DNA from: DATLAN01 sp035527455
GTDB lineage: Bacteria; Planctomycetota; Planctomycetia; Pirellulales; Thermoguttaceae
Length of the DNA stretch: 10,477 nucleotides
Direction of reading: 5' to 3'
Assembly (NCBI GenBank): GCA_035527455.1
Contig: DATLAN010000199.1
Location: forward strand, 1-10,477
Shown here: positions 1 to 5,811 of the stretch, one piece after another
Layout of the letters: each line of letters starts with the position of its first letter
Position numbering within the stretch: the stretch's first letter is position 1
Program-made: the position numbers and the translations under genes
Notes under the pieces: model-generated
Seen by the model: only the letters and a program-made list of their open reading frames with translations
The model's database searches: none
What the model was told of the DNA's origin: nothing

Positions 1-1
1 C

Positions 2-1474
2 CACCTTGCATGGTGTTTGGTCCTCCTGCTTCCCTTGGTCGCACAGGCTGCGAAAAACGACTGGGCCGAAGGGACCCAGCAACGGGCCGACGGCGCCACG
101 CGAGACTGCTACAATCGAGCGGGCATGTTGCCGTGGGACCACTACATGGGCGATTGGCGCGACGCCGACAACGTCGCGCAAGGCAACCGGCCCTACGCCG
201 TGGCCACCGTGGCCGATGACGATACGGCCCGGTCCGTCGAGTGGGACGTCACCGACCTGGTCCGCGAGTGGTTCGCCGGCAAGTGTCCCAATCAGGGCAT
301 GTTGCTGCGGGCCGTCCGGGGCGCCGGCTCGCTGCAGTTCCGCAGCCGTGAGTACGCCGGGAAGGCCGAGCGCCCGCAACTCGTCCTCACCGGCGACGGC
401 CGGACCGTCTCGCTGGAGCCGGAAGCCGACACGTATCTCGATACCTCGACCTATCGAAGCCTCGGCGACGGGCAGTCCCTGAAGGTGTCCGACGGCTCGA
501 ACCACGCGCTCTTGCGGTTCGACTTAAGCCGCTTCGAAGGGGGAACGATCGCCAAGGCCATGCTGCGGCTGCACACGTTCGCCCAATACGGCAACGGCAG
601 CATGGACGTCGGCGTGTTCCGATGCCGGCAGGGTCACGATCTGCCCGCGTCCGATCCCATCGCGGGCCTGGCCGCCAAGTATCCCGGCGACCAAGACATC
701 CTCGCCGATCCCGACGTGATCTTCTTCGCTGACTTCGAGTCCGACGATTGGGCCGACGCGTGGTCCTACGCCGGCGGCAACCTCCAACCCGTCGCGGTCG
801 ATCCGCAGCGAGGCTTCCAGCCGTTTCGCGGAAAGGCGCTGCGGGCGAAGATGGCCGAGGGAACCAACACGGCCATGAACGTGACCTTCAAGCTTCGCAA
901 AGTGCTGGCCGAAGAGCCCGAAGAGATCTTCTTCCGCTATTATCTGCGGCTGGGCAACGACTGGAACCAGACGGTCGAAGGCGGCAAGATGCCGGGCATC
1001 AGCGGCACGTACGGCGTCGCCGGCTGGGGCGGCCGGCGCTCGGACGGCACCAACGGCTGGTCGGCGCGCGGTGCCTTCTTCCGCTCGGTCCCCCAGGGCA
1101 ATCCGCTGGCCGGCACCCATCCGATCGGCACCTACTGCTATCACGCCGACCAGTCGGGCCCCTACGGAGAGACCCGGGTATGGCAGAACGACTACCGCGG
1201 CTTCGTGGAAACCGGCCGCTGGTACGCCGTCGAGCAGTATCTCAAGCTCAACACGCCCGGCCAAAAAGACGGCGTGCTGCGCGCCTGGGTCGATGGGCGA
1301 GCGGCCTTCGAGAAAACCGACATCCGCTTCCGCCACGTGGACAAGCTGCGGATCGAACAGATCTGGATGAACGTCTACCACGGCGGCACGAAACCGTCGC
1401 CCTACGATCAGCACCTGTTCGTCGATAACGTGGTGATCGCCAGGAAGTACATCGGGCCGATGCGGGAGGAATGA
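2..1474 (+). CDS. Secreted DNRLRE-module protein with polysaccharide-lyase-14-like domain (5' partial)
   Basis: The gene is cut by the left edge: the frame is open from base 2, and the first visible residues (HLAWCLVLLLPLVAQA) look like the core and cleavage site of a signal peptide, so the start codon lies outside and the TTG at 17 is only an in-frame leucine. About 490 residues are visible. Residues about 25-125 resemble the second half of a DNRLRE module (WAEG, WDVTDLVREW, FRSREY, RPQLVL). Residues about 135-210 resemble a first half (ADTYLDTSTYRSLGDG, LLRFDLSRF). From about residue 240 (FFADFE) to the end the sequence resembles the jelly-roll of polysaccharide lyase family 14 and related lyases: YYLRLGNDW, GGKMPGISG, GWSARGAFF, LNTPGQKDGVLRAWVDG and a closing FVDNVVIARKY. 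I infer an exported protein that binds or cleaves a uronic-acid polysaccharide; catalytic residues cannot be confirmed by eye. It converges on the neighbouring gene across a 114-bp repeat-filled gap. Confidence 0.8.
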   Translation, partial: HLAWCLVLLLPLVAQAAKNDWAEGTQQRADGATRDCYNRAGMLPWDHYMGDWRDADNVAQGNRPYAVATVADDDTARSVEWDVTDLVREWFAGKCPNQGMLLRAVRGAGSLQFRSREYAGKAERPQLVLTGDGRTVSLEPEADTYLDTSTYRSLGDGQSLKVSDGSNHALLRFDLSRFEGGTIAKAMLRLHTFAQYGNGSMDVGVFRCRQGHDLPASDPIAGLAAKYPGDQDILADPDVIFFADFESDDWADAWSYAGGNLQPVAVDPQRGFQPFRGKALRAKMAEGTNTAMNVTFKLRKVLAEEPEEIFFRYYLRLGNDWNQTVEGGKMPGISGTYGVAGWGGRRSDGTNGWSARGAFFRSVPQGNPLAGTHPIGTYCYHADQSGPYGETRVWQNDYRGFVETGRWYAVEQYLKLNTPGQKDGVLRAWVDGRAAFEKTDIRFRHVDKLRIEQIWMNVYHGGTKPSPYDQHLFVDNVVIARKYIGPMREE

Positions 1475-1585
1475 CGAATGTCTAATGACGAATGTCTAAT
1501 GACGAATGACGAATGTCTAATGGACGATCACGCCCCCTGGTTTTCGTCATTCGTCATTCGTCATTAGGCATTAGGCATTCGTCAT
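1471..1585. repeat. Facing arrays of 7-bp repeats forming a long hairpin; candidate bidirectional terminator
   Basis: Seven 7-bp units (ATGACGA or ATGTCTA) run from 1471 to 1519. After a 24-bp spacer, six units in opposite orientation (TCGTCAT or TAGGCAT) run from 1544 to 1585. Bases 1497-1515 are a perfect 19-nt complement of 1548-1566, and pairing continues outward with scattered mismatches and G-U pairs to about 1477/1586, so a transcript could fold into a stem of roughly 40 bp. The first unit contains the TGA stop (1472-1474) of the left gene, and the last unit ends 3 bp from the stop of the convergent minus-strand gene. The array therefore is the whole intergenic region. Termination for both genes is inference from position and folding; there is a short T run in the spacer (1541-1544) but no classic GC stem with U tract. 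Confidence 0.85.
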
Positions 1586-1588
1586 TTA

Positions 1589-4033
1589 TTAACGCCCCTC
1601 CCTCCGCGCCTCCAGCGCCCGGAAGTAGGCGCCCGTGTTGGCGAAGCACATGATCAGCGTCTTGGTGGGCCGGTAATAGCCCGGCCATCGGCCCCGGACT
1701 TGATCCATCAGCGCCTTGCCCTTGGCGAAATAGCGATCGCGATTGGGGTGACTGGCCGGCGCGTGCAGGTAGCAGGTGAAGAGCACTTCGGAGTAGAAGC
1801 AGGTCTGTTCCAGCCATTGGCCGGGCTTGTCGTCGGGCAGCGCGAGGTAGAAATCGCCGAATCGCAACATCGTCTCCAGCGCCATGCGGTAATCGGCGTC
1901 GAGCCGGCCGTTCTCGATCTTCATGTCGAGGAAGCGGCCGGCCGCTTTGACGAACAGCGTGGCGCCGAGCCCTTCGAACGGCTCTTGGGCGTAGTCGAAC
2001 ATCTTCACCGCCGCGTCGTAGTATTTCCCCTCGCCGGTGAGTTGGTAGGCGTAGACGTGCGTCATCAGCAGGTTCCCGATCCCGCGCTTGTCGCCCATCA
2101 TCCCGCGGGTGAACCAGGGGCTGTGGACCGTCCAGTCGGCGACTTCGAGGAAGGCCTCGCGGCTGGTGCGGTCGCCGGTGAGGTAATAGTGCTGGGCCAG
2201 GCTCGCCACGTAACAGTGCCCCGCGTTCGGTCCGCCCGAGGCGTATTGCAGTCCGTACTTGCCCGTCTCGCTGGGATACATCCGGTGCGTGCTGCGGAAG
2301 GCGGCCGTGTCGTGGGTGGTGTGCGTGAAGGGGCCGTGGCGGTAGGCCTCCGACGGCTCGGCGTCGCTGTGGTAGATGCAGACGTCGGCGTAATGGCGGC
2401 AGAGCACGTCGGCCATCCACATCCAGCGGGGATCTCCGCGGCGCAGCCCCTGCAGCATGACCCCGTAGCACACGTCGTACTCGTTGCCGAAGTGGCTGAT
2501 CGGCTGGCGGCCGACGTGGTGCTCGGGAAAGTCGGCGACCATCCTGGCCGGCGAGACCTCGTTGTCGGCGAACGTGTCGCCGAAGTGCCGCCAGCCGTAC
2601 TCGTCGATCGTGTCCCACTGCGCGATCACCGACGTGGCCCTGCCGCCGACCGGATGGACGAACGCGTCGCAGGTCTGTTCGAGCGACTTGAAGTTCTCGC
2701 GGTCCAGCGTCGCCGTCGGCCAGAATGCCCGCGTGGCGTAGATCGCCGCCGGATCGGGCATCGCGTAGAGCGGGCGGTGCGCGGCCTCCATACGCTGCTC
2801 GACGGCCAGGTCGGTCGTCTTGGCGTCGTGGAAGACGAAGAGCATCTCATGCGTCTTCTGTTCGCCGCCGAGCATCTCGTGCATGGCGGCGAATTCCCCC
2901 GGCCACAGACCCACGCGGAGTTGGTCACCGTCCAGCTCGAGCGCCTTGGGGAAATTCTGCCAGAAGTCGCGCACCGCGACGGCCACTCCGCCGGACGTGC
3001 CGCGGACGTGCATCCAACCGTCGGCCCGATGGCCTTCGGAGACCTGCTGCCCGGAGCGATCGACGCGGTAGCCGCGGAAGCTGGTCGGCACGCGGAAGTC
3101 CTTGTCGAGGTGGTTGGCCGAGTTCCAGTTGGGGCCTCCGGAAGAATCCTGGTAGAGCCGCGTGGCGGCCAGCGGCGGCTGCCCGGCCCCGACCCCGACG
3201 CGAGCAGCCGCGGGCGGGGAAGCCAGCGGCAAGCGGATCGAGAAGTCGTCCATGAGGATCGAGCCGCCGCTGCCCAAGTCCCAGACGTTTCCGGGATGGG
3301 CGTGGGCGGCCGGATTGTGCAGCGTGTAGAAGACCCGGACCTCGCTCTTGCCGGCGTAGAAGTGCATCCGGCAGACGTAGTCAGCCAGCGGCAGCTTTCC
3401 GCCGGGCCGGATTTGCCCCCGCACACAGAGCACGGCGGACATCGCCCCGGCGTCCTCGAACTCGGCTTGCGTGGTGGTCTGGTCGTCGGCGTGACGGGAA
3501 CCGTCGGCCTCGATCAGGACGGCTCCGCCGTTGCCCACGGCGGCCAGCAGTTCGCCGCCTGCGACGGCCGCCGAATCGAACAACCGAAAACGCCGGGTGT
3601 CGATGCGGAACTTCGCCGCGCCGGTGTCGATCTCCGCCACGCCGCCTTGCAGCCGCCAGGCGATTTTCGGCAGCACCTGGCTGCGCGGGCCTTTGGCGAG
3701 GCGATAGACCGCTTTGCCCCCGGCGGGCACGTCCGCCTGAAAGCTTAGCAGGACCCAGCGGGGCGTGCCGTCCTGGTAGGTGCCGGTGGTCGTGATCTGG
3801 ACCGGCACCGCGCGGCCCTCGGGCCCTAGCAGCGTCAGTTCCTCCGCCCGGCCTACGAACCCACGCGCCAGCGGGACACCGCAAGTGACCGGTTCGGCCA
3901 TGCGGGCGAAAGGCAGCTCGTTGGTCAGCGTCAACGCGATCTGTACGCGGGTTTCCGATGCGGCCCAAGCGGCCGAAACGGCCGCACAGACGATGCCGGC
4001 AACTGCTGCGGCTGAAAACCTGATAGCGACCAT
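1589..4033 (-). CDS. Secreted PcRGLX/YetA-like protein (exo-rhamnogalacturonan lyase-like)
   Basis: This 814-residue protein starts with a signal peptide (core SAAAVAGIVCAAVSAAWA, cleavage near residue 24-25). Residues about 28-112 look like the N-terminal RIFT-barrel domain of the PcRGLX/YetA family (TLTNELPFARMAEPVTCGVP, DGTPRWVLLSFQADVPAGG). Residues about 115-415 form the central domain, with the family-like stretch GVAVAVRDFWQNFPKALEL and then LRVGLWPGEF and GGEQKTHEMLFVFHD (about 349-402). The rest resembles the C-terminal alpha/alpha toroid (YGWRHFGDTFADNE, YDVCYGVMLQGLRRGDPRWM, YYLTGD). Family PL26 members remove unsaturated rhamnogalacturonan disaccharides from chain ends; whether this paralogue is active on that substrate is inferred from resemblance only. 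The length fits a full family member. The start at 4033 is chosen from an AGGAGG seven bases upstream. The gene ends 3 bp from the heptamer array and follows the small propeller gene by 100 bp. Confidence 0.85.
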   Translation of the reverse strand: MVAIRFSAAAVAGIVCAAVSAAWAASETRVQIALTLTNELPFARMAEPVTCGVPLARGFVGRAEELTLLGPEGRAVPVQITTTGTYQDGTPRWVLLSFQADVPAGGKAVYRLAKGPRSQVLPKIAWRLQGGVAEIDTGAAKFRIDTRRFRLFDSAAVAGGELLAAVGNGGAVLIEADGSRHADDQTTTQAEFEDAGAMSAVLCVRGQIRPGGKLPLADYVCRMHFYAGKSEVRVFYTLHNPAAHAHPGNVWDLGSGGSILMDDFSIRLPLASPPAAARVGVGAGQPPLAATRLYQDSSGGPNWNSANHLDKDFRVPTSFRGYRVDRSGQQVSEGHRADGWMHVRGTSGGVAVAVRDFWQNFPKALELDGDQLRVGLWPGEFAAMHEMLGGEQKTHEMLFVFHDAKTTDLAVEQRMEAAHRPLYAMPDPAAIYATRAFWPTATLDRENFKSLEQTCDAFVHPVGGRATSVIAQWDTIDEYGWRHFGDTFADNEVSPARMVADFPEHHVGRQPISHFGNEYDVCYGVMLQGLRRGDPRWMWMADVLCRHYADVCIYHSDAEPSEAYRHGPFTHTTHDTAAFRSTHRMYPSETGKYGLQYASGGPNAGHCYVASLAQHYYLTGDRTSREAFLEVADWTVHSPWFTRGMMGDKRGIGNLLMTHVYAYQLTGEGKYYDAAVKMFDYAQEPFEGLGATLFVKAAGRFLDMKIENGRLDADYRMALETMLRFGDFYLALPDDKPGQWLEQTCFYSEVLFTCYLHAPASHPNRDRYFAKGKALMDQVRGRWPGYYRPTKTLIMCFANTGAYFRALEARREGR

Positions 4034-4040
4034 CGCATTT

Positions 4041-4046
4041 CCTCCT
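4041..4046 (-). promoter_or_regulatory. Ribosome binding site AGGAGG for the YetA-like gene
   Basis: On the minus strand a full AGGAGG lies seven bases before the ATG at 4031-4033. A second, out-of-frame ATG at 4036-4038 would be only two bases from it. The spacing therefore selects 4033, which also yields the signal peptide. Confidence 0.75.
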
Positions 4047-4062
4047 CTTCCACACCGTCACG

Positions 4063-4110
4063 GATTCCGCGAGCCGCCGATTCCGCGAGCTGCCGATTCC
4101 GCGAGCCGCC
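4063..4110. repeat. Three tandem copies of a 16-bp unit
   Basis: The unit GATTCCGCGAGCCGCC occurs at 4063-4078, 4079-4094 and 4095-4110; the middle copy has one change (T at 4091). It fills about half of the 100-bp gap between the small propeller gene and the YetA-like gene and lies in the leader of the latter. The unit is not a multiple of 7, so it is separate from the heptamer arrays. No function can be assigned; slippage or a protein-binding role are equally open. Confidence 0.85.
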
Positions 4111-4126
4111 GGGCTTGTCCCGGTGG
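4106..4126. repeat. GC-rich hairpin just downstream of the small propeller gene
   Basis: CCGCCGGG (4106-4113) pairs with CCCGGTGG (4119-4126) around the loop CTTGT, with one G-T pair. It begins about 8 bp past the TAG stop of the small propeller gene and runs into the third 16-bp repeat. On the transcribed minus strand one pair becomes A-C, leaving a five-pair CCGGG/CCCGG core. No T tract follows, so an intrinsic terminator is doubtful. A weak relative, ACGGG AAAG CCCGT, lies at 5502-5515. Confidence 0.5.
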
Positions 4127-4133
4127 AATGTCA

Positions 4134-5426
4134 CTACGAACGGGCGCGAATGTCGTAGACATACAAGTACTCTCCGCGGCGGAGGTACAGTCGGCCGCCG
4201 CAAACGATCGGATGGGTCCATGCCAACGCCCGGCTGTCCTCGGGCGTCTGGAACGTGCTGACGACCTCGAACCGATCCGGACGCGGCTGGATCAACAGGA
4301 CCTCGCCGGTCTGCGTCAGTCCGTAGATCAATCCCTCGGCGGCCGTGAGCGAGAGCTTGGTCATCCGTTTCTCTCGATAGCTGACTTCGCCGGTGAGGAA
4401 ATCCGCGCAGAAGAAGCCTTTCCCGCCGGCTCGGCAGGAGCTGCCGTAGAGATGGCGGCCGAAGAGCATCACGCTGCCGTGGCAGTTGTCGAGTTCTTTG
4501 TCCCACCAGAGTTCCTTGGCGCCGCGGTTGTCGGCGTCGATCTTCACCACGCGCCCGCCGCCGGAGTGTCCGCTGGCCAGGAAGACGTAGCCGTCGGAGA
4601 AGAGCGGAGCGTTGACGTTCTGATCGTGCGGGGTGACGTGCGGATGGGACCAGAGCAGTTCGCCCGTCTGCACGTCGACGCCGATGGCCGATTTCTGCGT
4701 CAGCGTGATCAACTGCCGCACGCCACCGTGCGTGACCAGGATGGGCGAGCAGTAGGCGGCCGTTTCGTCCAACGCGTTGTTGGCCCAGACCGTCTGGCCG
4801 TTCTTCTTGTCCAAGGCGACGACCAGGGCTTTGCTCCCGCCGGGCACGCAGAACAGCAGCGGGCCTTCGACCGCCACGTTTTCGGTCAATGACCAGGTGC
4901 CGTAGCGGGCGCCGAACTTCTCGACCAGGTCGACCGCCCAGACCTCTTCGCCCGAGTCGGCCCGGTAGGCGGCCAGCCGTCCCTTGGGGTTCATCTGGTA
5001 GACGACTGCCTCGCTGTAGGCCGGCGTGGTCCGCGAGCCGGGATAGGGGCCGGTCCAGCTTTCGCCGTTTTGGGCGGTCCACAGCTTCTTGCCGTCGAGG
5101 TCCAGGGCGATCACCCGTTCGACCTCGTCGAAATCGCCGGCGGTGAAGATCGTCCCTTCGGCGATCGAGACGCCGGAGTATCCGTCGCCGCACTCGGCGA
5201 ACTTCCAGAGCAGCTTGGGTCCCTCGGCCGGCCATTGCTTCATCAGGCCCGTTTCGCGCGAGACGTTGTCGCGCTGGGGTCCGTGGAAGTGGGGCCACCA
5301 CGGCTTGCCGTCCACCTCGTCGGCCCGCAGCGCGGCGAGCCCCGCGGTCAAGAGGCCCAGCAACACGGCCGCCGCGGCCACGCCGGGCGATTTGTCGAGA
5401 GAACGGGAACGAATGAAGCGTTTCAT
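4134..5426 (-). CDS. Secreted PQQ-like beta-propeller repeat protein
   Basis: This 430-residue protein has an N-terminal export signal (charged MKRFIRSRSLDK, then a hydrophobic Ala/Leu core, cleavage probably after ALRA at residue 35). The mature part opens with WWPHFHGPQRDNVSRETG, a typical planctomycete propeller entry, and continues with PQQ-like blade motifs: ALDLDGKKLWT (107-117), AYRADSGEEVWAVDL (153-167), ALDKKNGQTVWANN (204-217), GVDVQTGELLWSHP (249-262), KIDADNRGAKELWWDK (295-310) and CADFLTGEV (340-348). The length fits a single propeller. It resembles the BamB/PQQ-like family, not quinoprotein dehydrogenases, since it lacks their large size and I see no vicinal-cysteine PQQ pocket; adjacent cysteines are absent. 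Function is unknown; such proteins are abundant in planctomycetes, often near sulfatases. The start at 5426 is set by a Shine-Dalgarno sequence and the signal peptide; an in-frame ATG at 5495 would add an unlikely 23-residue leader. Confidence 0.85.
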   Translation of the reverse strand: MKRFIRSRSLDKSPGVAAAAVLLGLLTAGLAALRADEVDGKPWWPHFHGPQRDNVSRETGLMKQWPAEGPKLLWKFAECGDGYSGVSIAEGTIFTAGDFDEVERVIALDLDGKKLWTAQNGESWTGPYPGSRTTPAYSEAVVYQMNPKGRLAAYRADSGEEVWAVDLVEKFGARYGTWSLTENVAVEGPLLFCVPGGSKALVVALDKKNGQTVWANNALDETAAYCSPILVTHGGVRQLITLTQKSAIGVDVQTGELLWSHPHVTPHDQNVNAPLFSDGYVFLASGHSGGGRVVKIDADNRGAKELWWDKELDNCHGSVMLFGRHLYGSSCRAGGKGFFCADFLTGEVSYREKRMTKLSLTAAEGLIYGLTQTGEVLLIQPRPDRFEVVSTFQTPEDSRALAWTHPIVCGGRLYLRRGEYLYVYDIRARS

Positions 5427-5434
5427 CGGGGCCT

Positions 5435-5439
5435 CTCCT
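5435..5439 (-). promoter_or_regulatory. Ribosome binding site AGGAG setting the start of the small propeller gene
   Basis: AGGAG on the minus strand lies eight bases before the ATG at 5424-5426, which begins a clean signal peptide. The longer in-frame start at 5495 has no comparable site, so the shorter form is preferred. Confidence 0.7.
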
Positions 5440-5480
5440 GCGAAAAAGACCGGCAAGAATCGTGGTGGGAACGATGCCCC

Positions 5481-5509
5481 AGTATACCTCAACAACCGGT
5501 GACGGGAAA
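5481..5509 (-). promoter_or_regulatory. Weak candidate sigma-70-type promoter for the small propeller gene
   Basis: On the minus strand a TATACT (5481-5486) matches five of six bases of the -10 consensus. A poor -35 match, TTTCCC (5504-5509), lies 17 bp upstream. Transcription would begin near 5474 and give a leader of about 48 bases. The -35 box is weak and overlaps a hairpin, so this is a guess. Confidence 0.2.
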
Positions 5510-5517
5510 GCCCGTAG

Positions 5518-5609
5518 TGGTGCGACTACCGATAAATGTCGGCCGCCGCACGGCGACGATGTAGCTCGTTTGAATATTCGCTGCCTGACATTAACCGACA
5601 GTCGCACCA
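5518..5609. repeat. Imperfect 23-nt inverted repeat
   Basis: Bases 5518-5540 (beginning TGGTGCGACT, ending AATGTC) match the reverse complement of 5587-5609 at 19 of 23 positions, with a 46-bp spacer. The left arm is preceded directly by GTAG (5514-5517), and the right arm is followed directly by the GTAG that opens the next hairpin at 5610. It is not similar to the GCAA-loop REP-like units. It could be the terminal repeats of a small non-autonomous element or a degraded REP pair; no transposase is present. Confidence 0.65.
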
Positions 5610-5630
5610 GTAGGGTGGGCATCGCCCACC
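5610..5630 (+). repeat. REP-like palindrome, GTAG head with perfect 7-bp stem
   Basis: GTAG (5610-5613) is followed by GGTGGGC (5614-5620), loop ATC (5621-5623) and the perfect complement GCCCACC (5624-5630). A GTAG head next to a stem-loop is the hallmark of REP sequences linked to RAYT transposases. Stem and loop differ from the neighbouring GCAA-loop units, so it would be a second family. No inverted partner is seen in this window. Confidence 0.6.
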
Positions 5631-5635
5631 AACCT

Positions 5636-5666
5636 CCTGCAGGCGTCAATTTCCTGCCGGCGTCAA
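5636..5666. repeat. 14-bp direct repeat, two copies
   Basis: CCTGCAGGCGTCAA (5636-5649) and CCTGCCGGCGTCAA (5653-5666) differ at one base and are spaced 17 bp apart start to start. They lie between the two GTAG-headed repeats. No function can be assigned. Confidence 0.6.
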
Positions 5667-5672
5667 CGATTT

Positions 5673-5747
5673 GTAGCCGGATTCGCAGAAATTCGGACCA
5701 TTTCGCGTGAAACTGGGCAACGGCCGAATTCTTGCGAATCCGGCTAC
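5673..5747. repeat. Inverted pair of GTAG REP-like units (REPIN/BIME-like)
   Basis: The 24-nt arm 5673-5696 and the reverse complement of 5724-5747 agree at 22 of 24 positions (they differ only as AG versus GA) and are separated by 27 bp. Each unit reads, from its outer end, GTAG, then stem CCGGATTC, loop GCAA and GAATTCGG, with a G-T pair in the stem (the left copy is slightly degraded). The GTAG heads face outward, as in REP/inverted-REP pairs. It lies 64 bp past the sulfatase stop. The same unit recurs at 7725-7872. Confidence 0.8.
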
Positions 5748-5811
5748 GGATCAATGCCGCCTTCAGATGGCTGAATCGTCGCCATATTCAAGCCTGAAAC
5801 CCACACTCGTG

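Larger units (their letters stand above)
5427..5811. other. 385-bp repeat-filled intergenic region
   Basis: There is no credible gene between the sulfatase stop and the small propeller start. From left to right it holds: the ribosome binding site, a weak candidate promoter, a small hairpin (ACGGG/CCCGT, 5502-5515), an imperfect inverted repeat (5518-5609), a GTAG-headed hairpin (5610-5630), a 14-bp direct repeat (5636-5666) and a GTAG REP-like pair (5673-5747). I see nothing recognisable in 5748-5811. Short open frames here run through repeats and lack ribosome binding sites. Confidence 0.75.

Noticed and set aside
17..1474. Complete left gene starting at TTG 17
   Set aside because: The frame is open to base 2 and the signal-peptide core continues upstream, so the gene is cut by the window edge.
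1700..3748. Long plus-strand open frame (682 codons) opposite the YetA-like gene
   Set aside because: Its composition is typical of an antisense frame in GC-rich DNA, it resembles no family, and the minus-strand protein has clear domains and a signal peptide.
4134..5426. PQQ-dependent alcohol or glucose dehydrogenase
   Set aside because: It is too short, with no vicinal disulfide or recognisable catalytic Asp region; only generic PQQ-like blade motifs are present.
3931..5754. Minus-strand frame of 607 codons overlapping the small propeller gene
   Set aside because: It is Arg-rich, runs through the repeats, and overlaps the propeller frame, which has signal peptide and blade motifs.
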